The translations under genes and the position numbers were made by a program. Below, piece by piece: positions 9,866 to 20,285 of a stretch of DNA of 64,000 nt; position 1 is the first letter of the stretch; each line of letters opens with the position of its first letter. The notes below the pieces were generated by a model, which saw nothing but the letters and a program-made list of their open reading frames with translations, ran no database searches and was not told the DNA's origin. This stretch comes from Candidatus Aquidulcis sp. (GTDB taxonomy: Bacteria > Chloroflexota > Anaerolineae > Anaerolineales > UBA4823). Location: NCBI GenBank assembly GCA_020723385.1, contig DYIZ01000005.1, forward strand, positions 1 through 64,000, read 5' to 3'.

Positions 9866-9944
9866 GTAGAGACGTTCCGGCGGAACGTCTCTACAGACGC
9901 CCCGGCGGAACGTCTCTACAGACGCCCCGGCGGAACGTCTCCAC
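9866..9944. repeat. Palindrome plus 25-nt tandem repeat (GTAGAGACGTTCC-ggc-GGAACGTCTCTAC, then 2 x AGACGCCCCGGCGGAACGTCTcYAC)
   Basis: Direct reading; units at 9895-9919 and 9920-9944. Confidence 0.9.
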
Positions 9945-9953
9945 CAAAAACCC

Positions 9954-10559
9954 ATGCTCTTACCTGTCCCCCTCCAAAACCTCATCAACGCCCTCTCGCG
10001 CCTGCCGGGAATCGGGCCGAAGACGGCTTCGCGGCTGACTTTCTATCTCTTGCACGCTTCCGACGATCTGCCAAACGATCTGGCGGAGGCGCTGCTGGCG
10101 CTGAAATCCGGCACGGCCTACTGCCCAATCTGTTTCAATATCACCGCCGCCGGGCGTGAGATGTGCGAGATCTGCGAAAGCCGAGACCGGTCGAACGGCG
10201 TAGTATGCGTGGTTGAAGAGCCGATGGATGTGCTGGCGCTGGAACGCACCGGGGGCTTCGCCGGGCGCTATCACGTATTGCAAGGGGCGCTGTCGCCCAT
10301 CGAGGGCATCAGCCCGGAGGATTTGCGCATTCGAGAGTTGATCGAGCGGGTGCGCGCCGGGGGCATCCAGGAAATCATCCTGGCGACCAACCCCAGCATG
10401 GAGGGAGACGCTACAGCGATGTACCTGCGGCAGCAGTTGCTCCCGCTGGGGGTGCGCGTCACCCGGCTGGCGCGCGGCCTGCCCGTTGGCGGCGACCTGG
10501 AATACGCCGACCAGAGCACCCTGCTGCGAGCGCTTGCCGGGCGGCAGGATATGAATTAG
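9954..10559 (+). CDS. recR: Recombination protein RecR
   Basis: LPGIGPKTASRLTFYLL, zinc finger CPICFNITAAGREMCEIC, Toprim VVEEPMDVLALE. Confidence 0.95.
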   Translation: MLLPVPLQNLINALSRLPGIGPKTASRLTFYLLHASDDLPNDLAEALLALKSGTAYCPICFNITAAGREMCEICESRDRSNGVVCVVEEPMDVLALERTGGFAGRYHVLQGALSPIEGISPEDLRIRELIERVRAGGIQEIILATNPSMEGDATAMYLRQQLLPLGVRVTRLARGLPVGGDLEYADQSTLLRALAGRQDMN

Positions 10560-10588
10560 AACATATCCAATAATCCGAAAGGCAGATG

Positions 10589-10674
10589 GTCATTGCGAGG
10601 AGCATTCTTCGCGACGGGACAAACTTTCTCATAGCTAATAGCGAGATTGCTTCGCAAAAAACGCTCGCAATGAC
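10589..10674. repeat. REP/MITE-like interspersed repeat with GTCATTGCGAG/CTCGCAATGAC ends
   Basis: 11-bp terminal inverted repeats, internal GCGAGATTGCTTCG. Confidence 0.75.
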
Positions 10675-10692
10675 GATACCGCGTGAAGCACT

Positions 10693-10726
10693 GCCAGTCA
10701 AAGTGACAAATGTCATCTTGACTGGC
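10693..10726 (+). terminator. Rho-independent-like terminator downstream of recR
   Basis: GCCAGTCAAAGTGACA / TGTCATCTTGACTGGC stem followed by ggttttattt. Confidence 0.7.
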
Positions 10727-10747
10727 GGTTTTATTTAATGCTAAAAT

Positions 10748-10771
10748 GTTACCGGTAACGTGACCGGTAAC
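10748..10771. promoter_or_regulatory. Two abutting LacI-type operators (GTTACCGGTAAC, GTGACCGGTAAC)
   Basis: Perfect 12-bp palindrome at 10748-10759 and near-palindrome at 10760-10771, directly upstream of the lacI-family gene. Confidence 0.8.
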
Positions 10772-10811
10772 ACATATTCCTGAAGCCGCCACTCGCCCTT
10801 TGGAGGTTGCA

Positions 10812-11825
10812 ATGCCCACCAGTTCTAGTATCACCATTCGGGATGTCGCTGCCCACGCGGGTGTCTCTCACCAAACAGTGTCACGCGTCATCAACGGCAG
10901 TGAGCGCGTCAGCCCGGAAACACGCCAAAGGGTCGAAGAGGCCATCGAGGCGCTGGGGTATCGCCCGAATGCCACCGCCCGCTTTCTCGCCACCGGCCGC
11001 CCGCTGACTTTCGCCTGCCTGGCCCCCAATCTCACCGATTATACCTTTGCCAGCATCATCGAAGGCGCAACCACCGAAGCCCGCCAACACGGGTATTTTA
11101 TGATATCGGCTTCCGCACCCGATGACGACACTTTTGCCACGCTTATGGAGCAGCTTATCTCCTCACGGAGAGCCGAGGGCCTGATCGTGATCAACCCCTA
11201 CGCGGATGGCCGCCACACCCGCGTCCCGCAGGATGTTCCCACGGTTTTCGTCGGGGCGCGGCCACGTGAAGGGGCCATCAACTCGATTTCATTGGACGAT
11301 GATGCGGCAGGCCGCCAGGCTGTGCAGCATCTGCTCGGTCTGGGGCATGAACGTATCGCCCTCATTACCGGCCCGCTCGAAGAAGATTGCTCGCAAGACC
11401 GCCAGGCAGGATACGAAGCGGCCTTGCAAGAAGCAGGGCATCCGGTTGACCCGGCAATGATCCTGGAAGGCGATTGGTCGGCGACATCGGGGTATGAAGC
11501 AGTACAGCAATGGCTCGAAGATAGGATCAATTTCACGGCTATTTTCGCCCAAAACGACCGTATGGCAGTCGGCGCGATCCGCTCCCTGAGAGAATCAGAG
11601 ATACGCGTGCCTGAAGACGTGTCTGTTATTGGTCTCGATGACATGCCGCTGGCCTCGTATTTCGACCCGCCGCTGACCACGATGCGGCAAGATATGCTCG
11701 GCATCGGTCGTGAGGCCGCCAGGCTGCTGGTCACTGCGGTTGAAAATCCCGGGGGAGTTCATCAACACGAGCGATTTCCCGTTGAGCTTATCGTCAGACG
11801 CTCGACTGCTCAGAAATCCAGCTAA
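10812..11825 (+). CDS. LacI family transcriptional regulator
   Basis: TIRDVAAHAGVSHQTVSRVINGSERVSPETRQRV HTH; periplasmic-binding-like C-terminal domain. Confidence 0.93.
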   Translation: MPTSSSITIRDVAAHAGVSHQTVSRVINGSERVSPETRQRVEEAIEALGYRPNATARFLATGRPLTFACLAPNLTDYTFASIIEGATTEARQHGYFMISASAPDDDTFATLMEQLISSRRAEGLIVINPYADGRHTRVPQDVPTVFVGARPREGAINSISLDDDAAGRQAVQHLLGLGHERIALITGPLEEDCSQDRQAGYEAALQEAGHPVDPAMILEGDWSATSGYEAVQQWLEDRINFTAIFAQNDRMAVGAIRSLRESEIRVPEDVSVIGLDDMPLASYFDPPLTTMRQDMLGIGREAARLLVTAVENPGGVHQHERFPVELIVRRSTAQKSS

Positions 11826-11924
11826 AGGAGGTGGTTCCAAGTCTCATAAATTTAACTGGCGAATCATACACGTACAATTTCGTTTGACAACCATTTCCCA
11901 TACAACCTCTAGGAGAGACCCTTC

Positions 11925-13274
11925 ATGTTTCGCAAATCACTTTGGCCCATTCTAACCCTCGTCATCATCGCCAGCATGCTCATCAGCGCATGCGCCAAAA
12001 CAACCGAGGAACCCAAACCGACCGAGCCGCAAACCCCGCCCACGCAGCCCCCGGCGGCAGATGTTACCCTGCGCTGGCGCACCCGCCCCGATAACCAGGC
12101 CGAGATAGACGTCTATCAAAAAGCCAGCGATGCCATTGACGCCAAGATGGAAGGCGTAAAACTGGTCTACGAACCGGGTGGCAGTGAATCGTCGAGCTAC
12201 CAGGATGTTCTGAAGACCGAGATCGCCGCCGGCACCGCTCCCGACGTGTTCTGGATTCCCGGCACCGATATAGCCGATTTCGCCAGCCGCGGCCTGATTA
12301 TGAATCTCAACGATATGGCCGCCGGTTTCGACATCAATGCTTTCTATCCCGCCCCGATGGCCCACCTGACCCACAATATTGACACCGGCAAAGAGGGCGC
12401 CGGCAGCGGCGCGCTGTGGGGCCTGCCCCGCGATGTGTCCACCTTCGTCCTCTACCTGAACCTCGACCTGATTGCCGAAGCCGGCGCTCCCGATCCGCGT
12501 GAGCTGGCCAAAGAAGGCAAATGGGATTGGGATGCCTTCCTGGATGTCGCCAAGAAAGTGCGCGCCCTGGGCACCGACATCTACGGGTACGGCGCCAATG
12601 CCTGGTGGGGCCCCTACGGTGTCTGGCTGAATGCAGCCGGCGGCGGCTTCTTCAATGCAGACCGGACCGCCTGCGGCCTTGATACCGATGCATCCATCGA
12701 AGGCCTGACTTTCCAGCGCAGCCTGTATGTTGACAATGATGTGGCCGTACCCTACGGTGAAGACTCAGAACCTCCCTTCATGACCGGCCGTGTAGCGATG
12801 TTCCAAAATGGCCGCTGGGGCACACCCGGCATCCGCGCCAACGCCAAGTTCAACTGGGACGCGGTCGAGCTGCCGAAAGGCCCCAATGGGCACATGGGCA
12901 ACTGGCTGTTCTGGGGCGCTTACGTGGTCAACGCCAAGACCCAGAATCCCGAGAAAGCCTGGGCGCTGCTCCAGCAGCTCACCATGGCTGAGACACAGGG
13001 CATGATCTCGGAATTGGGCACCAACATCCCCAGCCGTGTCAGCGACGAGGCGATTGCCAAGTTCCTGACCTTCACCCCGCCCGCCAACAACCAGGCTTAC
13101 ATCAACGGCCTGAAAGACAATGTCACTGCCGAAGGCCCGCTGTGGGCTGGCTCATGGCCCGAGTTCGATGCGGTGATGGGCCCGGCAATCCAGGCTGTGC
13201 TGACCGGTCAGAAAACCATTGACGAGTTCAAAGCCAGCATCTGCGCTGAAGCGAACAAAGTCTTCAAAAAGTAA
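11925..13274 (+). CDS. ABC sugar transporter substrate-binding lipoprotein
   Basis: Lipobox-like LISACAKT; SBP family-1 features. Confidence 0.9.
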   Translation: MFRKSLWPILTLVIIASMLISACAKTTEEPKPTEPQTPPTQPPAADVTLRWRTRPDNQAEIDVYQKASDAIDAKMEGVKLVYEPGGSESSSYQDVLKTEIAAGTAPDVFWIPGTDIADFASRGLIMNLNDMAAGFDINAFYPAPMAHLTHNIDTGKEGAGSGALWGLPRDVSTFVLYLNLDLIAEAGAPDPRELAKEGKWDWDAFLDVAKKVRALGTDIYGYGANAWWGPYGVWLNAAGGGFFNADRTACGLDTDASIEGLTFQRSLYVDNDVAVPYGEDSEPPFMTGRVAMFQNGRWGTPGIRANAKFNWDAVELPKGPNGHMGNWLFWGAYVVNAKTQNPEKAWALLQQLTMAETQGMISELGTNIPSRVSDEAIAKFLTFTPPANNQAYINGLKDNVTAEGPLWAGSWPEFDAVMGPAIQAVLTGQKTIDEFKASICAEANKVFKK

Positions 13275-13303
13275 ATTGTCGTAACTTACTGAGACAACCA
13301 AGT

Positions 13304-13336
13304 CGGGCGGGCGGCGTGCGAACAGCCGCCCGCCCG
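13304..13336 (+). terminator. GC-rich stem-loop between SBP and permease genes (attenuator/stabiliser)
   Basis: CGGGCGGGCGGC / GCCGCCCGCCCG perfect 12-bp stem followed by AAAAAT. Confidence 0.7.
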
Positions 13337-13373
13337 AAAAATGTAAGCAAACCTTCCTGAATGGAGGCGCACT

Positions 13374-15053
13374 ATGCCATCTGCCGCTCTTCTTAAAACT
13401 GCCGACAGCCGCACCAGCCTGTTGCTGCGCATACTCGCCATCTGGCACATTATCCTGAGTATGGCGGCGCTGGCTGGAATAGCCCTGATCTGGGCAATTG
13501 CGCCCCAGGCGGTCTGGTTGAAAATCGTTATCAGTATTGTTCTGGCGCTCGTGGGGATTGGCAGTGGTATTACCGCTGTATGGATACAGAAACGCCAGCA
13601 TCGCGGCCGTATGTTGTCACTGATCATCAACTACCTGGGATTCCTGTTTTGCCTGTTGTATGGGATGCAGGTGCTGGGGGTATTCCTGGGCATTGACGCT
13701 ATGGCGGGTACTTTCGGGCGCGGTATCATCTTCTTGGGAGGCGTTCTCCTGGGCTACTTGATCAGTGCATTTGGCGATCGCTACGACAATTATCCGGCGC
13801 GGCAAAAAGTGTTTCGCCAGATTGGGAAAATTGTCATACTGATTTCGCTGGCCGCTTTTCTCCTGGCCGTTGGCCTGCTGCAAGGGTTGTGGGCTTTAAT
13901 CTTGCAGTTCAACAACCCCACCCCATATTTCCTGCTGGTCGGATTGATCTTGTTCAGCATCATGATCTGGGCTATGTGGCGCAACCCGACTGCAGAGGCC
14001 ATGAAGGCCGGCAATGTTCACGAGGAAATGCTCAGCGGGCTTTTGTTTTTATCCCCTAATCTTCTAGGTTTCCTGTTGTTCTTTGCCGGGCCGCTGCTGT
14101 TCTCGTTTTATGTGGGGTTCACCAATTTCGATGCGACGACTGGCAATCGAGACTGGGTTGGCCTGCAAAACTATGCGAAGCTGTTCAACTTGAGCATCGT
14201 CCAGCTCGACGCACCCGATCAACCAGTCACCGAAGCGCTGGATGTGCAGGTTTACGACGAATTGACCCGCTTCAATGTGCTCGGCAGTTCCTTTATCATC
14301 GGGGCAGAGGACAAGCTTTTCTGGTTGGCGCTGCGTAATACGATCACCTTTTGTATCTTGGCCCTGCCGTTGAGCATCATCCCGGCGCTGCTGCTGGCGA
14401 ATCTGCTCAACAGCAAACTGCCGGGGATGAAATTTTTCAGGGCTATCTATTTCCTTCCCAGCATCGCGGCGGTAGTGGGCGTGGCGCTCATCTGGCAGTG
14501 GCTGTACAACGCGGCTGTGGGGTATATCAATTTCGCCATCTCGTCCAGCGTCAACCTGCTCAATGGGATATTCAGCCTTGTCATGGCAGACCCGCAAATC
14601 CGCTGGCTATCGGACACCCGCACGGCGCTGCTGGCGGTGGTGATCATGTCAGCCTGGCAGTGGATCGGTTTCAACACGGTGCTGTTCCTGGCGGGCTTGC
14701 AGAACATCCCGGGTGAGCTATACGAGGCGGCCACAGTGGACGGCGCGGGGAAATGGGCGAAATTCTGGAACGTAACGATCCCGCTGCTGGCCCCGACAAC
14801 CTTCTTCGTGGTGACAACGGCTGTCATCAATGCCTTGCAGCTCTTCGAGCAGGTGTATGTGCTCATACCCACTGAGCCGCCTGGCGGCCCGAACAATTCG
14901 ACCCTTTCACTGGTGTTGTACCTCTACCAGAAAGGTTTCCAACGCTTCCAGCAGGGGTACGCCTCGTCGGTGGCGTGGGTGTTATTCATTGTCATCTTCG
15001 GTATAACCCTGCTGCAATATTGGCGCAACCGCGCCGGCGGCTCTAATTACTAG
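13374..15053 (+). CDS. ABC sugar transporter permease (MalF-like) with extended N-terminal TM region
   Basis: EAATVDGAGKWAKFWNVTIPLLAPT EAA motif; long N-terminal TM segment. Confidence 0.9.
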   Translation: MPSAALLKTADSRTSLLLRILAIWHIILSMAALAGIALIWAIAPQAVWLKIVISIVLALVGIGSGITAVWIQKRQHRGRMLSLIINYLGFLFCLLYGMQVLGVFLGIDAMAGTFGRGIIFLGGVLLGYLISAFGDRYDNYPARQKVFRQIGKIVILISLAAFLLAVGLLQGLWALILQFNNPTPYFLLVGLILFSIMIWAMWRNPTAEAMKAGNVHEEMLSGLLFLSPNLLGFLLFFAGPLLFSFYVGFTNFDATTGNRDWVGLQNYAKLFNLSIVQLDAPDQPVTEALDVQVYDELTRFNVLGSSFIIGAEDKLFWLALRNTITFCILALPLSIIPALLLANLLNSKLPGMKFFRAIYFLPSIAAVVGVALIWQWLYNAAVGYINFAISSSVNLLNGIFSLVMADPQIRWLSDTRTALLAVVIMSAWQWIGFNTVLFLAGLQNIPGELYEAATVDGAGKWAKFWNVTIPLLAPTTFFVVTTAVINALQLFEQVYVLIPTEPPGGPNNSTLSLVLYLYQKGFQRFQQGYASSVAWVLFIVIFGITLLQYWRNRAGGSNY

Positions 15054-15064
15054 AGGAGGCTGTC

Positions 15065-16282
15065 ATGCGATCAACTTACCGTGTGATTATGTTTTTGCAG
15101 ACGGCTGGCGCGTACGCGATCCTGATTTTCTTCGCCTACCTGATGCTCTTCCCATTCCTGTTCATGTTCTCGACTTCGCTCAAAGATCAGACGGACACCT
15201 TCCGCTACCCTCCCCGCCTGATCCCGCAGGAGCAGACGACCGTCAGCGTGCCCGGCTACGACGGGCTGAAGCCTTTATATTACGCGCTGGTAGGAGATGA
15301 AAAGCGCCCCTATGCGCTGGTCGAGACCAACATCCAGGCGGGCGTCTTCGCCAATCCGAATAACCCGGAAGTCACTATCACCCATCCGCTCAGCGATGTC
15401 CAGCCTACCGGGGGCGCTGACTCCCAGCAGACGGTGACTTTCAACGGCGAAGAGACAAAACTATGGGATGTGACCGTCGAGGGGGTAACGACCCCCATGG
15501 TTCAACTGAGCCAGACCGTCCTGGGGCGATTCGTAGACCCCGAGAATCCCAGCCTCCAGGTGCTGCAAAACGTCCGCCTGTCGGAGCCGGTCGAAAAGCC
15601 TACCATCCGCCCGGAGAATTATTCAGAAGTGACCACCCTCAACGGCCTGGATCGCAGCCTGACCAACACCACACTGATCACCATTGCCGTGGTCACCGGG
15701 CAGTTGATCACCTCGGTGCTCGGCGGATACGCCCTGGCCCGCCTGCGCTTTCCGGGCCGCGACCAGTTATTCGTCGTCTACCTGGGAACGATCATGATCC
15801 CGTTCGTGGTGCTGATTACCCCGCTCTACCAATTGATGGTGCTCATCGGCTGGGTAGACAAGCTGGCGGCGCTGATCATCCCCTGGATTTTTACCGCTTA
15901 CGGCACGTTTCTAATGCGGCAGTTCTTCATCACGATCCCGAAAGAGATCGAGGAAGCTGCGCTGATTGACGGGGCATCGCGGCTGCAAATCCTGTGGAAG
16001 ATCTTCATCCCGGCCAGCGTGCCAGCCCTGGCAACCCTGGCAACATTCACATTCCTGTATGCCTGGAACAGCTTTTTCTGGCCGCTGGTTATCATCAACA
16101 CCGGCAACCGCGCCAACCACGTACTGACGCTCTCGCTCTCGATCCTGCGCGGCAAAGCCGCCGACAACGCCAACCTGGTGATGGCGGGCGCGGCGATTGC
16201 AGTGCTGCCGCCGATGATCGTCTACATCTTGGCGCAGCGGTTCTTCGTCGAAAGCGCAACCAGCTCCGGAGTCAAAGGTTAA
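15065..16282 (+). CDS. ABC sugar transporter permease (MalG-like) with large extracytoplasmic insertion
   Basis: EEAALIDGASRLQILWKIFIPASVPA EAA motif. Confidence 0.9.
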   Translation: MRSTYRVIMFLQTAGAYAILIFFAYLMLFPFLFMFSTSLKDQTDTFRYPPRLIPQEQTTVSVPGYDGLKPLYYALVGDEKRPYALVETNIQAGVFANPNNPEVTITHPLSDVQPTGGADSQQTVTFNGEETKLWDVTVEGVTTPMVQLSQTVLGRFVDPENPSLQVLQNVRLSEPVEKPTIRPENYSEVTTLNGLDRSLTNTTLITIAVVTGQLITSVLGGYALARLRFPGRDQLFVVYLGTIMIPFVVLITPLYQLMVLIGWVDKLAALIIPWIFTAYGTFLMRQFFITIPKEIEEAALIDGASRLQILWKIFIPASVPALATLATFTFLYAWNSFFWPLVIINTGNRANHVLTLSLSILRGKAADNANLVMAGAAIAVLPPMIVYILAQRFFVESATSSGVKG

Positions 16283-16297
16283 TCCCAGTCATTTCGC

Positions 16298-16337
16298 TGA
16301 ATACGCAATACGGACCCTCACTCGTATTGCGTATTCA
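16298..16337 (+). terminator. Terminator-like hairpin after permease gene
   Basis: TGAATACGCAATACG / CGTATTGCGTATTCA, 15-bp perfect stem. Confidence 0.6.
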
Positions 16338-16511
16338 GTTAACCTTATTTCCGCGCGCTTGCAGACATTTTACAAACGGCGCCTTGTCAACGCGAATGGC
16401 GAATCCAACGACAAATCTTCGATTGATTAGCCCATTCGCAGTATTTATGATAAAAATGTAAATCGTGCCAGGCTTTGTCCGGCAGCAACTTATCGAGAAG
16501 GAGAATCACTT

Positions 16512-18071
16512 ATGAGACTTGAAAACGGCCAGTACAGCGTGTATGGGAACAAGCTGTCGAAATGGCATTCATGGCAGGCCAAAGGCTGGCAAGACTATCT
16601 GGCCAAGAAATTTAGCTTCGATCCGAACGAGAAATTCACCCTGAGCGTGCGGGATAACCCCTATGGGGCGGGCATCTTCGGCCTGAAAGACATCATGCGC
16701 GGCGGCGAGGGCCAGCCGCTGGATAAAGAGAACGGCGTGGTGGTCAGCACCATCCGCATGGGCTTCGGCCACTATCGCATCGCCATGGCGGGCGTTTCGT
16801 GCGCCAAAGCGATGGGCTTTCAACCTTACTGGTTGGATTTATTGGCAATCCCCGGCATCACCACCGACATTATCAACTATTGCAACACCAACTACAGCCG
16901 CCACTCGCGCTGGTCGCAGAGCAGCAAGCTGTTCAATCAATACGTCTGGGAGCCAACCACCACCGGCGAACCCAGCCTGCCAGGGCTGAATTTTATCCTG
17001 AACAACTTCGTCGGTTTCTGGCCGTGGCGCTTCCTCAAAACCAATGTCAAAGATTACGTGATGAGCGAGCTGTTCCGCAACCTGTTCGCCGCCATCCCGT
17101 CCGACATGCCCTGCCTGACCTCGCACATGTGGAACTGCATGGGCGCAGTAGCGGGCGGCATGACCAACGTGGTGGATATGATGTTCGACAACTGGCCGAT
17201 GTCGTTCCAGCTCACCGAAGGCGCCAAGCACGGCGTGCAGGGGCCGGCCGGGTATTACGGCTTCCGCGTGATGCGCGGCTTCGACGAAAAGGGCAGCCCG
17301 CTGAGTCCCGTCCCCGCCGATGCGCTGTATTTCACCGGCCACCACGTGGATCACGAATTGGTGGAAAACATCGAGGTGGATTGCGCCGCCCGCCTGCGCC
17401 GCATGAAGAACAACGAGCCACGCCGTTTCCTGCTGACCATGGGCGGGGCAGGCGCACAGCGCGAGCTGTTCAAAGCCATCATCGAGCACTGCGTCCCACT
17501 AATCGAAAAAGACAAGATTGCCCTGTTCGTCAACCTGGGCGACCACAAAGGTAACTGGGAGTGGCTGCAAGCCGAATTGGCGCAGCACAAAGACCTCATC
17601 CACACCCATTTCACCTGGGAAGACACGCGGGCCTTCACCGACAGCATCCGCGATGGCGCGGCGCACGGGCTGCACGTCTTCCTGCACGACAACACCTTCC
17701 ACGCCGTGTATGCCACCAATTACCTGATGCGCGTGGTAGACGTGATGATCACCAAGCCCAGCGAGCTGGCCTTCTACCCCGTGCCGATCCTGTTCAACGA
17801 ACGTGTCGGCGGGCATGAGATGTGGGGCGCTATCCGCGGGGCTGAGATCGGCAACGGCACCGTGGAAGCCCGTTCGATCCCGCAGACGCTCCAGGCGATG
17901 GACATGCTCACCGATTACACCGACTTGCTCACGCTATACTGCGACTGCATTGTCAAGAACAAGCACATTGGCATCTACGATGGCGCCTACAAATGCGTCG
18001 AATTGGCGACCGGCAAGAAGTTCGAGCGCGCCATGACAACCTCGACCACTAACCTGGCAGCTTCTCACTAA
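16512..18071 (+). CDS. Conserved hypothetical protein, possible GT-B/epimerase-like carbohydrate enzyme
   Basis: 519-aa ORF with [12 protein letters not shown] motif, located between sugar ABC transporter and galT. Confidence 0.6.
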   Translation: MRLENGQYSVYGNKLSKWHSWQAKGWQDYLAKKFSFDPNEKFTLSVRDNPYGAGIFGLKDIMRGGEGQPLDKENGVVVSTIRMGFGHYRIAMAGVSCAKAMGFQPYWLDLLAIPGITTDIINYCNTNYSRHSRWSQSSKLFNQYVWEPTTTGEPSLPGLNFILNNFVGFWPWRFLKTNVKDYVMSELFRNLFAAIPSDMPCLTSHMWNCMGAVAGGMTNVVDMMFDNWPMSFQLTEGAKHGVQGPAGYYGFRVMRGFDEKGSPLSPVPADALYFTGHHVDHELVENIEVDCAARLRRMKNNEPRRFLLTMGGAGAQRELFKAIIEHCVPLIEKDKIALFVNLGDHKGNWEWLQAELAQHKDLIHTHFTWEDTRAFTDSIRDGAAHGLHVFLHDNTFHAVYATNYLMRVVDVMITKPSELAFYPVPILFNERVGGHEMWGAIRGAEIGNGTVEARSIPQTLQAMDMLTDYTDLLTLYCDCIVKNKHIGIYDGAYKCVELATGKKFERAMTTSTTNLAASH

Positions 18072-18132
18072 GCCGCCTCGCACCATCGGGGTTGCTGACC
18101 CCGGTGGTACCAGAAACTCGGAGAGTCCACCC

Positions 18133-19197
18133 ATGAATTTCGACACTCCCCACCGTCGTTTCAATCCCCTCACCCGTGAATGGGTGCTGGTCTCGCCCCA
18201 CCGCGCCAAACGCCCCTGGCAAGGCCAGGTAGAAAAAACACCGCCCGAGAACCTGCCGCACTACGACCCCACCTGTTACCTGTGCCCGGGGAACGAACGC
18301 GCCGGGGGCGTTTTCAACCCGCCTTACACCGGCACCTTCGTTTTTGACAACGATTTCCCCGCCCTGCTTTCTAGCAATCAGCAGTCAGCGACGGTACAGA
18401 ACACCGTGGTCAGCGGTCGCCGGTCAACGGTCGCCGATCTATTTTCCGCCGAACCCGTCTCCGGCAACTGCCGCGTCGTCTGCTTCTCGCCGCGGCACGA
18501 TCTCACCCTGCCGCAGATGGATCAGGCGGGCGTGGAGGCGGTGGTGCGAACCTGGACGGAGCAGACTGTGGATTTGGGCAATCGAGAAGGTATCAACTAC
18601 GTGCAGGTGTTCGAGAACAAGGGGGCGGTGATGGGCTGCTCCAACCCGCACCCCCACAGCCAAATTTGGGCTACCAGCTATATCCCCAACGAGCCGGCCA
18701 AAGAGCTGGCGGCGCAAAGCGATTATTTGCGAGAGCATGGCTCCTGCTTGCTGTGCGACACCGTCCAGGCCGAGCGGCAGAACGGTGAGCGGGTGGTGTG
18801 CGCCAACGATCATTTCACCGCCGTGGTTCCGTTTTGGGCCGTCTGGCCGTTCGAGCTGCTGGTAATCGCCCACCGGCATGTCGGCGCGCTGCCCAACCTG
18901 AGCGATGCGGAAATCGCCGGGCTGGCCGACATCCTGCGACGCGTCACCGCCCGCTATGACAACCTGTTCGAGATTTCATTCCCCTACTCAATGGGTTTTC
19001 ACCAAACCCCCACGGATGGCGCACCGCACGAAGATTGCCATCTGCACCTGCATTTCTATCCCCCGTTGCTGCGCTCGGCGACCGTGCGAAAATTTATGGT
19101 CGGCTTCGAGATGCTGGCCATGCCGCAGCGCGACCTCACCCCGGAGACCGCTGCAGAGCGGTTGAGAGGGGTGAGCGAGGTGCATTACCGAGGGTAA
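18133..19197 (+). CDS. galT: Galactose-1-phosphate uridylyltransferase
   Basis: [61 protein letters not shown]. Confidence 0.95.
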   Translation: MNFDTPHRRFNPLTREWVLVSPHRAKRPWQGQVEKTPPENLPHYDPTCYLCPGNERAGGVFNPPYTGTFVFDNDFPALLSSNQQSATVQNTVVSGRRSTVADLFSAEPVSGNCRVVCFSPRHDLTLPQMDQAGVEAVVRTWTEQTVDLGNREGINYVQVFENKGAVMGCSNPHPHSQIWATSYIPNEPAKELAAQSDYLREHGSCLLCDTVQAERQNGERVVCANDHFTAVVPFWAVWPFELLVIAHRHVGALPNLSDAEIAGLADILRRVTARYDNLFEISFPYSMGFHQTPTDGAPHEDCHLHLHFYPPLLRSATVRKFMVGFEMLAMPQRDLTPETAAERLRGVSEVHYRG

Positions 19198-19225
19198 GGC
19201 CGGGTGGAAAATTGCCCAAAAATGA

Positions 19226-19250
19226 GCTCGATCAATTCGATTGATCGAGC
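19226..19250. terminator. Inverted repeat between convergent genes
   Basis: GCTCGATCAAT-tcg-ATTGATCGAGC; overlaps the 3' end of the minus-strand CDS. Confidence 0.5.
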
Positions 19251-20284
19251 CACTTGCTCAAGTCCTTGACGCCAGACAAAACATTGCCAGGGTCAATGCC
19301 GCCCAGGGACTTCTTGCTGCCCGAACGAAATTCATACTGCTCCCCGTAACGGAAAGCGCGGTAAGCCACGCCCATGATGCCGAAGCCGACGCCGAACAGG
19401 GCCAGGCATCCGATGAATAAAGTGGCTGCGGAATCGCCTTTCGTTTGCGTCGCCAGGTAGAGCGCCAGCGCCCCGCCATCAACCGCCACCGCTGCGCCGA
19501 GCGCCATGCCACCCACCAACATCGCCGCGCGGTAGAGCGTGTTGCCCGGCGCTTTGCCATACAGAACCTGCCCGGAGAAACCGTCCACCACCACCTGGAA
19601 GACCCGCCCGCGATAGAGGTAACGCATCACCCACAGCGGGTAATACACCAGCCCGAAGCGCTTCCGGGTGAAACGGGTGAACACCTGGGCAATGCGATCC
19701 AGCTTCGAGCGTTTAACGATCGTCTCCTCGACGGCTTTGGCTGCGTTGCTGCGCGCATCGGTCTGCGAGCCTACCGGCTCGAAGACCATCCCTTGTTCGT
19801 GCAGGCGCTCTGGCTCAAAGGGGGTCAGCGCCTGGGTGGTGAGCGGCACTTCGGTCACGCCGAATTCCCCCACGTCGCAGGCCGCGCCGTTCCAGGTCAT
19901 CTCCTCCACAATCTTGACCTCGCGCGCCTCGTAGCGGGTGTGTTTACCGCTGCGGATCTTCTTCTGACCGAAAACCCAGCCCATCACGCGCACCCAATAC
20001 GCCCAAAAGGGCAGGTAAGCCAGGAAAACTTCGCTCAACTGCGCTTTACGGGATGCGTCGGCGGCAATCGCCATGTTGCTGGACAGGAATTGTTTGAGGG
20101 TTTGGGGCAGGCTCTCCCGTTTGACGCGCACCGGCGTCTGGAAACGGCGCAGGCCGCGCTCGCCGCGCACGTGGGCGCGCAGGCCGCAAAACGGGCAAAC
20201 GACGATGGTCTGCCCTTCGGGGATGGGCACCATGCCGCCGCAGTTGGGACAGGATAAACCTTGAGTCGGTTCGGGATCGGGCAT
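19232..20284 (-). CDS. Zinc-ribbon membrane protein of unknown function (paralogue pair, gene 2)
   Basis: CPNCGG...CPFCG zinc ribbon, C-terminal TM helices. Confidence 0.75.
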   Translation of the reverse strand: MPDPEPTQGLSCPNCGGMVPIPEGQTIVVCPFCGLRAHVRGERGLRRFQTPVRVKRESLPQTLKQFLSSNMAIAADASRKAQLSEVFLAYLPFWAYWVRVMGWVFGQKKIRSGKHTRYEAREVKIVEEMTWNGAACDVGEFGVTEVPLTTQALTPFEPERLHEQGMVFEPVGSQTDARSNAAKAVEETIVKRSKLDRIAQVFTRFTRKRFGLVYYPLWVMRYLYRGRVFQVVVDGFSGQVLYGKAPGNTLYRAAMLVGGMALGAAVAVDGGALALYLATQTKGDSAATLFIGCLALFGVGFGIMGVAYRAFRYGEQYEFRSGSKKSLGGIDPGNVLSGVKDLSKWLDQSN

Positions 20285-20285
20285 A

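Noticed and set aside
9866-9944. CRISPR-like short repeats
   Set aside because: Units are directly abutting without unique spacers, and no cas genes are present.
19445-20257. 270-aa plus-strand ORF
   Set aside because: Antisense to the zinc-ribbon membrane protein gene; Arg/His-rich shadow ORF.
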